NCBI GenBank assembly: GCA_900239685.1 | Contig: OENT01000741.1 | Span: 1-64,000 of the forward strand | From: Rotaria macrura | Lineage: Eukaryota > Rotifera > Eurotatoria > Philodinida > Philodinidae | Reading direction: 5' to 3' | DNA length: 64,000 nucleotides | In this document: one piece after another, positions 26,101-55,448 of the stretch | Numbering within the stretch: position 1 is the stretch's first letter | Layout: every line of letters begins with the position of its first letter | Notes under the pieces: model-generated | Databases searched by the model: none | Told to the model about the DNA's origin: nothing | The model's input: only the letters and a program-made list of their open reading frames with translations | Position numbers and translations under genes: made by a program

Positions 26101-29100
26101 AAAGTTTCGTGTCTTTTGCAGTGTACATATAGACGATGAAGATATGAAGTCTTCAATACGAATTAGGAGTATGATATTTTTCTTCTATGAACCTATTTGA
26201 ATAAATTTGTAAAACTTCATAACTTCTATTAGCCAGATCTCGGTGGAATTGATATGAGTTCGATTCCGTTTCATGAATTATATGCCCTGGATAATTTTGT
26301 TCCTGGCTGATTTATTGACGGTTTGATCTGGTGATGCTTATAAGGGAATCGTTCTAAAATAAGCCTATTTTATAAATGGACACCGTCGGCATGAAGTATA
26401 AGGATTTCAATTTTTATCAGGCTCGTAGTCTTGAATGAGAAGTAAATCATTCTTAAGAAGTTTGCTTTTCAAAGTGAATTGCAGCCAGTTTTTGATCTGT
26501 TTTTAATAAATATTTGAAATATTCTTATGTTTATACACATTCTAATGTTAGTAAATCATTAGGAAGCAAACTCAACTTGTTCTCTATCAATTATAATTTT
26601 TCAAGATTGAATCTCATTTTGAAGTAGAATACAACTTTAAGACTCAGCTCCTAATATGAGAGGGGGAAATGCAAATTTATTAAGGAACAAAATCTACCTC
26701 GAATAGTGTTCTGATTTCTTCATAGTAATCGAATATGAAAGTTGAATTCCATCAAAGTATACTCGAAGAGATACTTAACTAATGGATTCAAGTGTATGAC
26801 TTGATATTCTTTAAACATAGTGCATGATGTAATCGAAGAAAACATAGAAATTTTCGAGTCAATTTTGATTGAGCAACGCTTCACTGGAATAGTTTCTTGT
26901 CTTGAAACATTTTTTCTGTCTGAGAAGATTCAAATTTAACTAAAGCTGAGATTGTAAAATTTATTCTTCTTCTAACACAGCCTAGTTTCAAAAGCTATGA
27001 TGCATACCAATAATTTATATCAAGTGACTAAATCTTGCAGGATTTTCATTATTTGACTTCTATTTAAGTCGACTTCTATATCCTCAGGTAGGGTTTTGTA
27101 ACTGCACAGAATTTTATGATTTATCTGTCACTCAACTAATGTTATTCAAATACTTTGAATTGATAAACTGGTGCCCTATTCAATTATCCTTATAGAACTA
27201 TGAACTATCACAGATCCATTGAAATAACTGTGAAATCATGGATGAAATCCGAATTGAACTCAGTGCTCATATTGATCTCTGCTAGCACGCTGTCATTCAA
27301 TGTCACTATCATGTCAGTCTTTATCCATCAGTCTTCTCCCTATAAAAAGAATAGGTATAACAAGAAAGCCTATGTAGTCTGCAATAACAAAATGATTCAC
27401 TGCACTTTTGTTTATCGTATAATGTACGAAGGTTTTTGTACGTACTGCAGTGAGAGGTTTCTTATTTCTGCGTAGATCTAATTGACTGTATACTTTTAAC
27501 GTGAGAAGATAGATGCTCGGCTATAGGTAATGGGTTTTTTCATTGTTTATAGAAGTTCGACACATTGTATGTTATTCAAGATGGTATGCATATCGTATTC
27601 ATGATGCTGATGATACGACGAACTTATATGTATGAAATTTCTTATTACTTCCGTAACCTATGCTAATAACTATGCAAAAAATGTTAAGAAAAATGAAACT
27701 TTATTATTTTTCTGAGACCATTCTATGAAAAGATATTTTTCATCTTGATATCGCGTAAGCATCTCAGTGAACTTCATTGAAATAAAAATTCAAATATACA
27801 AAACACATAATTCGAATAGTAGTTTGATGACCAAATCCATTTCGTTGCGTGGACTACTTGTTACAATGATAGTATCCAATCATGATTTATATTAATTTTT
27901 TACAATCAAGCGACTTAGTCACTTAAGTTTTGACACGTGCAATAAAATGATTATAGAAAAGTTATTGAAAATATCACTAGCGTCTAAACTTCGGTTTTCG
28001 ATTTCGGAGTGTGTTACTATAAGCAATCCTAGCAAGATAAAATTTGAATTCGTTTTCTGTTCTCTGATAAATGTTAACAGAGTATAAAAAACCTTTGGTG
28101 ACGAAGCATAGCAAAATCTAGTTGTGGCATTGAGTAAATCATCGATTTAATGCGACTAGTTTAGTTTCAAGTAAATAAATAACAGATCATGATGGCTTCT
28201 TTAAAATAACAGAATTTCCAACGTCAAACACAAAGGCATACAATAAAAAAATAATGAAATGTTGTTTTTTTTCCTGATGATTTCAAAGGTAAAACTCTTG
28301 AATGAACGCTTAATTTTGCCGATCTCTAAAACGTATTTTCTCATCGTCAGAAGGTTTGAGGCGCAGCGCGAAATTAAAAAAAGGATATCAGCGTCATTTT
28401 CACCCGGTTAGGTAAACTTTTACTGTTTTTATAACGCGAATAAACTAGCTTTTCTTGCAAACAAGTAGATTAACGTAAATTATGTAATTATTATGATCAA
28501 AAATCGAAATTTAATCGTATTTGATACTTCCAATCATTTTTATAACTATTTTAATACACGTTTCAAACTGAATTGAGTAAATCACTTAACAGTAAAAAAA
28601 TAGATATAAACCAAGACTAGATTATATCATTGCAAAGAATTGTCTTGCAACGAATACTTCTAGCACCAATATATCGCATACTTCAATGAAACAGTATTGG
28701 ATCTTTGGATATTGTAGTGAATATTTTTTTGATTTCCTTTCAAACTTTATCATACGCTGGAATGTCAAAAATCAGGATAGGTAAACGCACATAGAAATAA
28801 AAACTCCTGGGAAAATCTTTTCAATTCAGTATCATAATCTCCATTATTTATTTCTAATACGAATTTCTAACGTGCTAAATCATACGGGAACTTTAAACTC
28901 ACAAAACTTGAATTTTGTCTTCATCTAAAAACAAAACAATAAGAAAACACAGGACCGTTTAAATTTAAAATTTGAAACGATGAAACACTAAGTTTACGTG
29001 ATGAGGCAAAGACTTCAATCGCTCACACCAGCCGATAGAGGAAAATATCTAGTCATTATCTGACGATTGTTATCTTCAACGTTATCGATAAAATTAATCG

Positions 29101-29164
29101 TTCTCTTTTCATCCCTCGATCTAATATAACTAAATGTACACGTTCTATTCTTATACCACTATCT
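20129..29164. other. Gene-free AT-rich stretch
   Basis: About 9 kb without a supported gene. Open frames are short (up to about 90 codons) and show no family motif. Apart from the hairpin at 22397-22458, nothing structured was resolved by eye. This is the last part of the gene desert before the core genes begin. Confidence 0.45.
22397..22458. other. Imperfect hairpin with 30-base arms
   Basis: The arm 22397-22426 (CTCTAAAAAAACGAAGGCTT...) is complementary at 25 of 30 positions, before wobble, to 22429-22458, with almost no loop. The structure is AT-rich and stands alone in noncoding DNA. A tiny foldback or a stem-loop RNA precursor are both possible; the nearly absent loop argues against an ordinary microRNA. 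Confidence 0.4.
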
Positions 29165-29822
29165 ATGAAAGTAAACGAATCATCAAATATCCTTCATTGT
29201 CATTCTTTACTTATAAAAAACAACATGTGTGATCCAACTGGTGTTCATATAACTCGAATCTATGTAAATTGTTCACGAAAAACTCCTTCTCCTATTCGAT
29301 CATCAACCACTGTTCCTGTATGCACATCAACACCAATTATGAATGATAACCCATCAAATCTAACCCCACAACAACAAATGGCTTTGATTGCTAAAGAAGT
29401 TCTTGCATCGCAACATTCATCACAAGTAGTAGTGCATGATAATGAATCAACACAACAAGAAAAATTTATATTTGTTTCAAAAGAGACAGGCCAACCAATC
29501 GATTTTGTTACAGGTGAAGGTATAAGTAAAATAGCTAGTTCTAATACGGGTACTATAAGAAAAAAGAAAAAACAACGACAGTCAAACACAGTTCTACAAC
29601 CATTATCAGCCCGTGTGTATTCTAAACGAAATGCTATGAATTCAATGCATAACATATGTATTTCTCTGTTCGTTTTTCAAAGGTTCATCGAAATCTAGTG
29701 AAGATGGTGATTATTCAGTAGTTGTGAATAATGATATCCCAATAACGAATGAAAAGAAAAAAACGAATTTTATTTCTTATGATGGTATACAAAAGTTCAC
29801 GTTTACATTAGACGATGATTAG
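29165..29822 (+). CDS. Small lysine/serine-rich protein of unknown function
   Basis: Two exons, 29165-29612 and 29683-29822, joined by a 70-bp intron (GTGTGT...CAAAG), give 195 residues ending FTFTLDDD at a TAG. An in-frame ATG at 29225 would give 175 residues. An AATAAA signal at 29873-29878 supports the gene end. The protein is polar, with Ser/Pro/Thr in the first third, QQQMALIAKEVL and FIFVSKETGQPIDFVTGEG in the middle, and a basic cluster (RKKKKQRQ) that could be a nuclear-localisation signal. I do not recognise a family. It lies tail-to-tail with the PHIP gene, about 370 bp away. Confidence 0.6.
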
Positions 29823-30193
29823 AATTCTTCTTTTTTAAATTTCCAATATATACATATTTTTTCTTTTAAATCAATAAAACCTACTTAGTAAAGCAAAACA
29901 CGATGTATATTTTTTTATTTTCCCAAATGAAAAGAAAAAAAAACATGAACAGATTGTCAATCACACAAACAACAACAACAGCAAAATAAGAACATTAATG
30001 TGTCTGTACAACAAACAGAAAAGAAAAAGAAGAATATCTATCAAAACGATAGTACACATGTAATAGTCACTGTTATTTTTGCTTATTGGTCTCTTTCTTG
30101 AAGAATGCCGATCACAAAGAAAAAACAAAGAAAAATTTGAGAAGACTAGATCTGAAAATTGAATTTGATTTTTTTAAATTTTGTTTGCCACAT

Positions 30194-43029
<12,836 letters not shown>

Positions 43030-43699
43030 ATTATTGGTATCTTTTACATGTTGATCAATGAATTTCTTTTTTTTTGCATAAGAAAAGTGATGATAAAATA
43101 ATAATATGACCTAAATTATATTGGATTGGATAGGTCATAGGAAAACTGTCGACAAATGAAAATGATTAAAATCTATTTCTACCTGATAAATTTTTAATAA
43201 CTACTCAGTTAAAGAAATTCATATGAACAATGAATTTAGATATCAGATATCGATTGATGTTTGTTGTTTTTCAATGATTAATAGTCATTGGCAAGTGACT
43301 GTAAAGTGGAGTCATCTACAGAAACGTTAAGAAAAGCAAAGAAAATCGTTTGAATAAAATTAAAAGTTATTTATGATACTCGAGTATGTGATTAAATAAT
43401 CAAGAAAACACATTTGTGAAACCTAACTGTTGAATTATGTTTATCAGTTGTTCGTATTGAGTTAGCTGCGTGTTAGGCAGTCGAAGAGTGACATAATACT
43501 TTGCCTTCAAAAGAAAAATATTCCAACGAGTTTTTGTATGTATGTTATGAATATATGAGTATCTATGGTATACGCCTACACGAGTGATGAAATTTGCAAA
43601 GTTTACGAATAGAAAAATTTATTTTTCATATCGTAGTTCCCTACAAATCTTGAGACAGATTTACATGTTCTCACTAAGCAATTATACTGCTAACAGGTC
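43030..43699. other. Upstream region of the PHIP gene
   Basis: About 670 bp of AT-rich sequence between the PHIP start codon and the hAT element, with no open frame of note. It presumably contains the 5' untranslated region and promoter of the minus-strand PHIP gene, but I see no individual site that can be defended. Confidence 0.4.
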
Positions 43700-44920
43700 C
43701 AGTGGCGGATCCAGGATTTTCGAGAGGGGGTGGCGATTTCTAATTTTTTTTCAAACAAGCTAGTATGAATTTTTGTGAAGTATTTAAAAATGTATGCTTA
43801 ATCTTTCGAATTCTTAATTTCGTTTTATATAGTAAATCACTAAATTTATGAAAGCAAAACAATTGTTTTTCAGACAAATTTTCACAATAAACTAAAATGC
43901 CAGTCGACGATTGGATTTTGCAAATTCATCAATCACTGCCTCAATATTTACAGCCATATTTCGAGAAATGCACATCATTGCTAAGCGATTAAGCCTTGTT
44001 TCAGACATAGTCGAGCGTAAATAAGTCTTCAGTAACTTCAGAAAAGAGAATAATCGCTCTGTATAGCCGCTGTTGTCACTGGTAGAGTTGCAAAGATTTT
44101 CAATAGAACCTTTATATTCGGATAAAATGCTTCAGGACTCGCAGCATAAGAATCAATTATTGTATTGGGTAAAAATACTTGTTCTTTACGTTTCATGTTG
44201 ATTGTATTCGGGTTGCTACCACAAGAAGACGATAATAACGTGAAACTATCTTCTGTAACAATATCTGTCCATCTTTTTTTCCATAATACAAACTCAGCTT
44301 TGAGTTGAGCAGTTCAACAATGTAAAAATTTTTGATAAAGTTCGATTTCTGGCAACAGATTCTCATAAGATTTATCAGCAATATGTTTAGGAACAAGACA
44401 TGAAATAGCTGCTGTTTTTTTAACATGTTCACTGAATCCAAGCAGGCATTCCCAAATAGTTACATGTCATTACTACATGTTTTAGATATTTCGGTCAAAT
44501 TATATTGAAAAAATCAGATATTTCCCGTAAAGTTTTCAATACCCCTGGCTACACAATTAGGCTATCTTTGTAAAATTGAGTTTTTTTCGAGGTTTTTTGT
44601 TCTCATAAGCTTTTGCTGGTTACGTTTCAATATCCAAGTGTACCTGATCAACTGTCAATGGATGATATTTATGACTAATCCTGTTATTCTACTTCTTGCT
44701 ATTAGTCATTCGCCCAGAGAGCTTTATTTTATTTTATTATATATTCTGAACCGTATTTTCACGATCAAAGCTGAGATCTTTTGATTAAATATCGTATTAC
44801 AATATCTATTATATCATGCGTTGAATCATAGAAACAGTTTAAAAAATTTCGCCGGTATTCTATTGTCAGGGGGGGGGGGGTGGCGATGGCCGGGTAGCCT
44901 AACTGGTGGATCCGCCACTG
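43700..44920 (-). mobile_element. Decayed hAT transposon with an exact 8-bp target duplication
   Basis: The element is bounded by terminal inverted repeats CAGTGGCGGATCCA (43700-43713) and TGGATCCGCCACTG (44907-44920), and flanked on both sides by the octamer AACAGGTC (43692-43699 and 44921-44928), the 8-bp duplication expected of hAT. GGGGGTGGCGAT occurs just inside both ends. On the minus strand, 43900-44100 encodes the C-terminal hAT dimerisation segment (FSFLKLLKTYLRSTM, RLNRLAMMCISRNMAVNIE, VIDEFA), and 44193-44441 holds further transposase-like fragments in other frames (LVPKHI, ENLLPEIELYQKFL). Frameshifts and its size of 1.22 kb, against the 2-3 kb of full elements, show an internally deleted, inactive copy. 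It sits 670 bp upstream of the PHIP start. Confidence 0.9.
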
Positions 44921-44928
44921 AACAGGTC

Positions 44929-46642
44929 AATATAATACTATGCTTGAAATATGTTTACGTCAATCAATAAATATCTACAGATTATAGAATTATCGAGTGT
45001 AGGTTTTTTGTAATTTATAGTTTCTCTGAATAATGTATGCCTATGTAAGTTTATAAGAATAGATGTTCTGCAAACTATAGTATGTAGAAATCGATGGTTG
45101 TTTCTTTTTGTCAGTGTAATGAATTCGACATGAAAATCGATAGCAAAAGATCCGATATGTCTCTATAAAACATACTTATTGATATTCATTTGATATGTGA
45201 AGATGAGTACTAAAAAGAAAACTATTTATAAGTTGTACTATATTACGTAATGGTGTCTGTGATTCAATGTTGCCTTTTCATTTGTTTATTTTAAAACCTC
45301 TTCAAGTCTCTTACGAAGATAAGAATACAAAAATGAACTAAGTACTGGTAAGAGAAAAAACTCAATCGACAAATACTTGATGTAAGTATAGAGATTGAAA
45401 TGAATATCCATGTGATGTAAACCATTCATCAAATGCTTCATTGTCTCATACTAAACACAAACGAACAATCTACCTATTATTGATATAAATGATACTTTAA
45501 CGATTGCTAAACAGTTGTCAGAAGTTGTGCATGAAGAACGATCTAGCTATATTTATTCTTATATTTTCAATCTGATTGATACGCTTACCCACTATGGTCA
45601 TCTGTTAATGACACATGTCATTAATGGTCTGTCATTGTTAAAAAGAATAATAACGAGATTATTCTAAATATTTTAAAATATCTCTATGAATTCTTATAGC
45701 CGTAAACAGAATGATTATTTTTATTGGTGACATTTTTTCTCGAGACGGTTACTACTGATGTATCTATCTATGATGGTTTTTTTTACGAAAGATGTAATAC
45801 TAAATGAACTACATTGGATTATTTTCCTTGAGATAGACTTTTCTTGCTTTATCAATGCGAAAGATACTAGTCTGTTGTTGATCGACACTAATAATTTTTA
45901 AAAGAACACTTAATATTGATGATCTAGTATAATTAATCAACATGTAGTATCAGAAACATTACATACATTACCGATTTGTATTTCCTTGCTTTCTACAATC
46001 ATTCTATGAATGAGCAATCTTTCTCTAATAACAACATTGTAGCAATGCATATACATTGAACTTCTAGCAAACATTAAAAGAAATCTGATATTGATACATC
46101 GATAAAGATTTATACGAACTAAAATTATATCAGTGTTGAAAATTTATTCTATGAATGGGAATTGTCAGAAATTCATTTCATCAATTCTTTTCGTTCATGA
46201 GAAAAAAATCGTCGACCGTAACGATTTCTACTTGAGAAAATCTCTCTCTTTCTTAACAGACATGATGTATGAATCATTCATTAGGTTAAGACCAGGAATA
46301 TTTCTGTACAATTCACTTCATTGTGCGCACAATAATTATAGAGACAATTGTAAAATCACCAAAATAACAGTATTTCCTGCATAGAAATATAATTTCAAAC
46401 TTTGAACACACAAACCAACAGCATTTAAACTCGTATATATATGAATATCAACTGCTTCTTCCCTTACTCAAAATAATATTGTTCTTCGAAAAATCTTCAA
46501 TAAATAATTACATGTAATATTATTATTGTTTTTCACTGTACATAATCACTTAACAAAAACAAAGTAAAAATATCAAATAAGGGTTAAGGCAGACGCATGA
46601 AACAAAGAAAAACATTTTATATTAAAATAAAAAAGTAAATTT
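44929..46642. other. Intergenic, nothing recognised
   Basis: About 1.7 kb of AT-rich sequence; the one open frame of 83 codons (46133-46384, +) shows no motif and is probably chance. Confidence 0.4.
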
Positions 46643-47266
46643 TTACATGTGCTGATAAACTAATTGATTGTTATTATTTGCTGATTGCTCTTGTCTTTCT
46701 GCGTCAGATAATTCTTCATACGTGGGTAATTTACCACCATCATTGTGTATATGAGTGACTGCTTCAGCATATTCCGGTGGTAGATCTGGCTTAAAATGAT
46801 TATGTTCAATTGTGGCTACATGAGGTCGAACCGTAGATGTATGACGACCCGTAGAGGAATTATTCGGAGAACGAGATTTACATAACATTAAACATATACG
46901 AAGAATACCGAGGGCAATTGCAATGCCAGCCAATACTAAAGCAGCGCGTTTCAGATTGTCACTAAATGAATCGAAATCAGATTTTGATTTCGATTTTGAT
47001 GTAGTAAGTGCTGCAGATGTTGAAATGGTTGACCGTAGCGTTATTTGTTCATTTGTTGTTTGTTGTTTTTGAATTGGAGGATGTACCGATGAAGAAATAG
47101 AATCTGATAATGCATTACTCGAAGAAATCATATCACAATCTTGTTGTAGAATACTACATCGAATATTATGGATAACTTCTCCAATAGGAATACATGTTGT
47201 TTGTGAAATAAGACAGATATATAAGCAAATGAATTGCTTATTGTGTTGTTGACGTAACAAATGCAT
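46643..47266 (-). CDS. Single-pass membrane protein with PPxY/LPxY motifs
   Basis: A single-exon frame of 207 residues. It has a hydrophobic signal-like segment (about 11-26), a short Cys-containing Ser/Thr-rich ectodomain, and a transmembrane helix (about 107-129, RAALVLAGIAIALGILRICLMLC). The roughly 78-residue cytosolic tail has PPEY at 163-166 and LPTY at 180-183 (GGKLPTYEEL). PPxY/LPxY motifs bind WW domains, as in adaptors of NEDD4-type ubiquitin ligases, so a trafficking or ubiquitin-adaptor role is possible, by inference. I do not recognise a named family. The compositional bias and membrane layout make it more convincing than a random frame. Confidence 0.65.
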   Translation of the reverse strand: MHLLRQQHNKQFICLYICLISQTTCIPIGEVIHNIRCSILQQDCDMISSSNALSDSISSSVHPPIQKQQTTNEQITLRSTISTSAALTTSKSKSKSDFDSFSDNLKRAALVLAGIAIALGILRICLMLCKSRSPNNSSTGRHTSTVRPHVATIEHNHFKPDLPPEYAEAVTHIHNDGGKLPTYEELSDAERQEQSANNNNQLVYQHM

Positions 47267-47747
47267 GATAAATATGCCTGCTTGATACTCAAATGCAAAA
47301 TCTTATATCCTGTATACTTCTTTTGCCCTCCTCTTCTTATTTTAACTAAACGACGAACGACTTATACTTTGTGCATGTCACTATGCTGATGACAACAGGG
47401 TATCATAAAGGTATCTTATATTGACTTAAACTCGATAAAACGAGAGAAAAAAAGAAACAACAGCTTCCAACCAGTGACTTATGAATACAAAAAACGAGAA
47501 GAGAGAGAAGAGAAAAAAACGGCAAATAGGATTCTCTGACGAACATTATTATCAATCCTTTAAAAATAAAGGGGTTCGTACTTATGATTATGTCATTCCT
47601 TTTTTTTTCCTCTTCTTTACCATCTTGACATATTTATAATATGCGTCTTGTTTATTATTTTATCAAAAGTATTACAATTAGTGATTGATATCTGATAGTA
47701 TCACTACACAACTTCTTTTTCTGGTCATGCAATATCAATCAACATGC
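47267..47747. other. Gap between two minus-strand genes
   Basis: AT-rich sequence with poly-T/poly-A tracts. It should contain the 5' leader of the PPxY protein gene and the 3' untranslated region of the phosphatase gene; no specific site is claimed. Confidence 0.35.
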
Positions 47748-49043
47748 TCATTTCGATTGTGTTGTATTCGAACGATGAACTATTTTCGATTTACCGACTT
47801 TGCCTTTTGAACCTTGGTAACTTTTTGTTGTCGAAGATGCAACAATTTTGTTATTTACATTTTGATCATGTGAACTGATTTCTTGTTCATCGACAGTAGA
47901 TGTTGCTGGCTTGTCTTGATTGATCGTTATAATTCGCTTAAGCTTTTGTTCTTGATTATTATCGATCAGTTGCTCGACGACTAGGATAGGACAACACTGA
48001 TTATGTACACACGTGCAATTATCAAGAAGAAAGAAACAAAACAGAAATAGACAAATACTCGAAGGTGCATTTTGTTCTATCACATTAGTGTTCAAATCAT
48101 TATTTGACAGTTGTTTTAAAGATATTTCTCCACTGATCATTCGTTCATAGGCTCGTTCATTTTCTTCGCACATGTGCAAATCGTCTTCGGTTCGTAGTGG
48201 ACTACCGAATCTTTTTTCGAGCTTTTTTTGGGCCTAAAAATATATGAGATATGAGTAGATTTGTATAATTAGATTAATTCATGAAGAAAACAAAACTATT
48301 AAAACATAGAAAACAAGAATGAAAACTTTACATTGCCCAATACACAGGCTCAGCAATAAAAGCTGGTTCGAATTGTTTCCAATAGATATTTAAGGAATAT
48401 TTAACAAAATTTTCATCATTATCAACTGTATAAGTAGGATAACGTCTTGTTAAACGATACCAATTCTAACGCAAAGAATGGTTAGTATGCATTTGTTATG
48501 ATAGTCAAGAACAACATACCTTTTTAACATCATTGGTGTAATATCTTTTCAATTGTGATAAAAATCCTGGATTCGGATGAATATAACCTCTGGCACCTTT
48601 CACAATTTGAAGAGCTTTGTCCACATCATAATCTCCTATGGTCATGAGATAAGCTAAAACAATCGTTGCACTTCTCGATACTCCTGCTTGACTATAACGA
48701 AAAAAAGAAATAGAAAAGTCTCTATCAAACTTAAAGATCTATTTTGTTTTCCTTCTATTGTTTACCAATGAACAAGAATGTTTTCATGTTCAATTCTTGC
48801 TTGATGAATAAATTCAATACATTTTTCAAAATATTGTGCAAGATCTTGTTCTTGTGCATCAGCTGCTTGAATATTTAATATATGTGTTGGTTTATATTCG
48901 TCTTTGTGAACGATTATATCTGGCATATCGATAACACATAAAATACGTTTCACATTATTTTTAGCCATCAATGAACTATTGGTTCGATCTTTTAGTGATC
49001 CCAAATAGAGATGTGGTAAAACAAGAGACATATCACCACCCAT
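47748..49043 (-). CDS. Dual-specificity phosphatase, DUSP22/DUSP15-like
   Basis: Exons 49043-48766, 48691-48520, 48465-48332 and one from 48233. The start chosen is ATG 49043, giving Met-Gly-Gly, a possible N-myristoylation signal like that of DUSP22/15. The catalytic domain reads LPHLYLGSLKD, then HCQAGVSRSATIVLAYLM: the HCx5R signature is intact, with Cys formed across the first intron (TG|T). It ends with a PNPGFLSQLKRYY motif. Such enzymes dephosphorylate signalling kinases at membranes. Exon 3 (NWYRLTRRYPTYTVDNDE) extends beyond the usual domain. The last junction is uncertain: the best GT-AG pair (48331/48234) gives only a 32-residue tail ending at TGA 48137-48139, whereas a different junction opens about 160 codons (RTEDDLHMCEENERAYERM ... 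TTQSK) to 47748. The long frame looks protein-like, so the exact 3' structure is unresolved. Confidence 0.8.
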
Positions 49044-50245
49044 ATTCACTCCTTGTATTTTATTGTCAACCTGGTGATGATGAGATGAAAATCATAAATA
49101 GATGAAATCGAAATTAGAGTTTGGTATTTTTTTCTTAAAGATAATCTATTCGAAATAAATTTGATTAGGCTTTTTTTGAGCTTGTAACTAAGGGAATATC
49201 AAATTATGTTTACATTTGGATAAATACCTTTCGATCCAAATAACGTTGAGAGAACGGCATCGTATGTCTATCGTATTGAAGAAATCTGTCGGGAGAAAAA
49301 CAAGGAAATAACACAGCGAGATACCAAGATATGTAAGTACAGTATTCTGGAGAAAAATAAGGTTGTATCGATCTTTTTTCTTATTGCTTATGTCAAAGGC
49401 GACAAATGATAAAGAAGATAGAGCCAAAAAGAATCAGTCTTTGGTCTCACATGAATCTTATTGACATAGAATAACATTTCATCCGAATCTTCATTTCAAT
49501 CTTATATTCATATTGACCAAACTAGAGAATCGATTGTTTATAAGAAATAGAAAAACAACAAGCGATGAATTTCATAACAAATTATTCTTTTCATATTATT
49601 TTTAATACACTTAATCGGTGAGAGAAGATTATTTTAATAAAAAAAATTGATCTTGTTTCTATCATGATTTGTTTTTTTTTCTTTTTGAATCTTTCGTAGA
49701 TATGTAAAAAGTAGACAAACAAATTACACTTAGTATACAAGAAGATTGATGTTTGACTTTTTGTTGTTTTTTTAAATATGTCTTTTGTTTCTTTTTCTTT
49801 TTTTCTGCCGTTCGTATGTATGATCGTCGTTGTAGAACAACAAAAAAAAGAAAAAATATATAGAAGAGAAAGAACGAATGATAATGTGAAATGAAAGAGA
49901 TAGAAAAAGAGAGAGAGAGAGAGAAAGATAGAAAAGAGGAAGATACAAGTAATCAGTCTATGCCATTGCCCATTTGTCAACAATCTACACATGCACACAT
50001 ACACACGCAGACGCAATCGAGATCCGAGACTATTCTCACAGAGTAGCGAATAAAAGGCACATAGATACACACACACGTCACACAGCTATCGGACCCTGAG
50101 ATATGCAGAAGAGAAGAAAAAGAGAGATGATTGACTAGTGAATTGTGGCCGGGCCGTCTGCTGTTGTTTTGAGAGAAGAAAGACTTTATCGACTCGGTTA
50201 TATGTATGTGTGCGAATGTGCGTCGAAAGAAGATCCGTGGTTTCA
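49044..50245. other. Low-complexity intergenic/UTR region
   Basis: This holds the 5' leader of the phosphatase gene and the 3' untranslated region of the R3H gene. It includes a GA-rich microsatellite (GAGAGAGAGAGAGAG near 49909), CA-rich runs near 49988 and 50068, and many poly-A/T tracts. The apparent open frames here are simple-sequence artefacts. Confidence 0.5.
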
Positions 50246-54647
<4,402 letters not shown>

Positions 54648-55448
54648 TCCAAACAGGAAAAAGAAAATTCGAGTTTATTTTTTATATTTAAATATTATTA
54701 ATTTCAAAGTATAATTTATGCAAGCACCATCAATACGGTGTATGGAAGAAATACAAAGAAGATGATCACATGAAATAAAATTGTAACTAAACAGAACAAA
54801 AATATACGAAAATTTTCCATATTATTATTCGGCCAAGTCTACCTGTGCGTTTCGATTTACTTGACTTGAAAAAAAAATACTTAATAAAATGTACAAAACA
54901 ACAGCTAATAGAATAAAGTGTCGTATAGAAAAAAAATGAAAACTTGGAGAAATATCTTGTAGATGAACTGATTTTGTGTTTAAGAATGAAGTACAGATGA
55001 AGCAAACAAACAAATTGGAGAAAGAACGGTAAAAACACAATATGTCAACAATTGAAAACAAACAATACGATTTATTGGCTTAATATATAACAGTGAGAAA
55101 TTCTATTTTCTCCTACTGTTTTTATTAAAAATTATTCGAAAATTTAAATTAGTTATTGATAATTTAATAACGTACGTCGCTAGATATTTGTCTTGAAAAT
55201 CGAATAGGAAAAAAGGAATAACTGTTTCGTTGATTTTCAAATAATAAAATATTTGATTCTTCAAATGGAAAAAAATTATTTTCAAACTTGTTTCACGAAT
55301 ATAATTATAGAGGTCAGTAGTGAGTACGAATGGTTTGTTTTTAATAGTAAACCAATAACAACTTTGCTTTGTATTGCATCAGAAATCAATTTTTAAATAC
55401 CGAAAAACTTGACAAGAACTTCACTAATCAATTGATAAAAAATTTATA
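54648..55448. other. Divergent intergenic region between R3H gene (-) and eIF2-beta (+)
   Basis: An 801-bp AT-rich interval between two oppositely oriented start codons, so it must contain both promoters. Short overlapping frames on the minus strand are without motifs. No individual promoter element is claimed. Confidence 0.5.

Noticed and set aside
29260..29655. 131-codon minus-strand frame
   Set aside because: It overlaps the spliced plus-strand gene with phase, intron and polyadenylation support, and has no motif.
44193..44441. 82-codon minus-strand frame as a separate gene
   Set aside because: It is an out-of-frame reading of the degraded hAT transposase inside the 43700-44920 element.
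54787..55061. Two overlapping Phe/Ser-rich minus-strand frames
   Set aside because: AT-rich sequence between two divergent promoters; no motifs and mutually overlapping frames.
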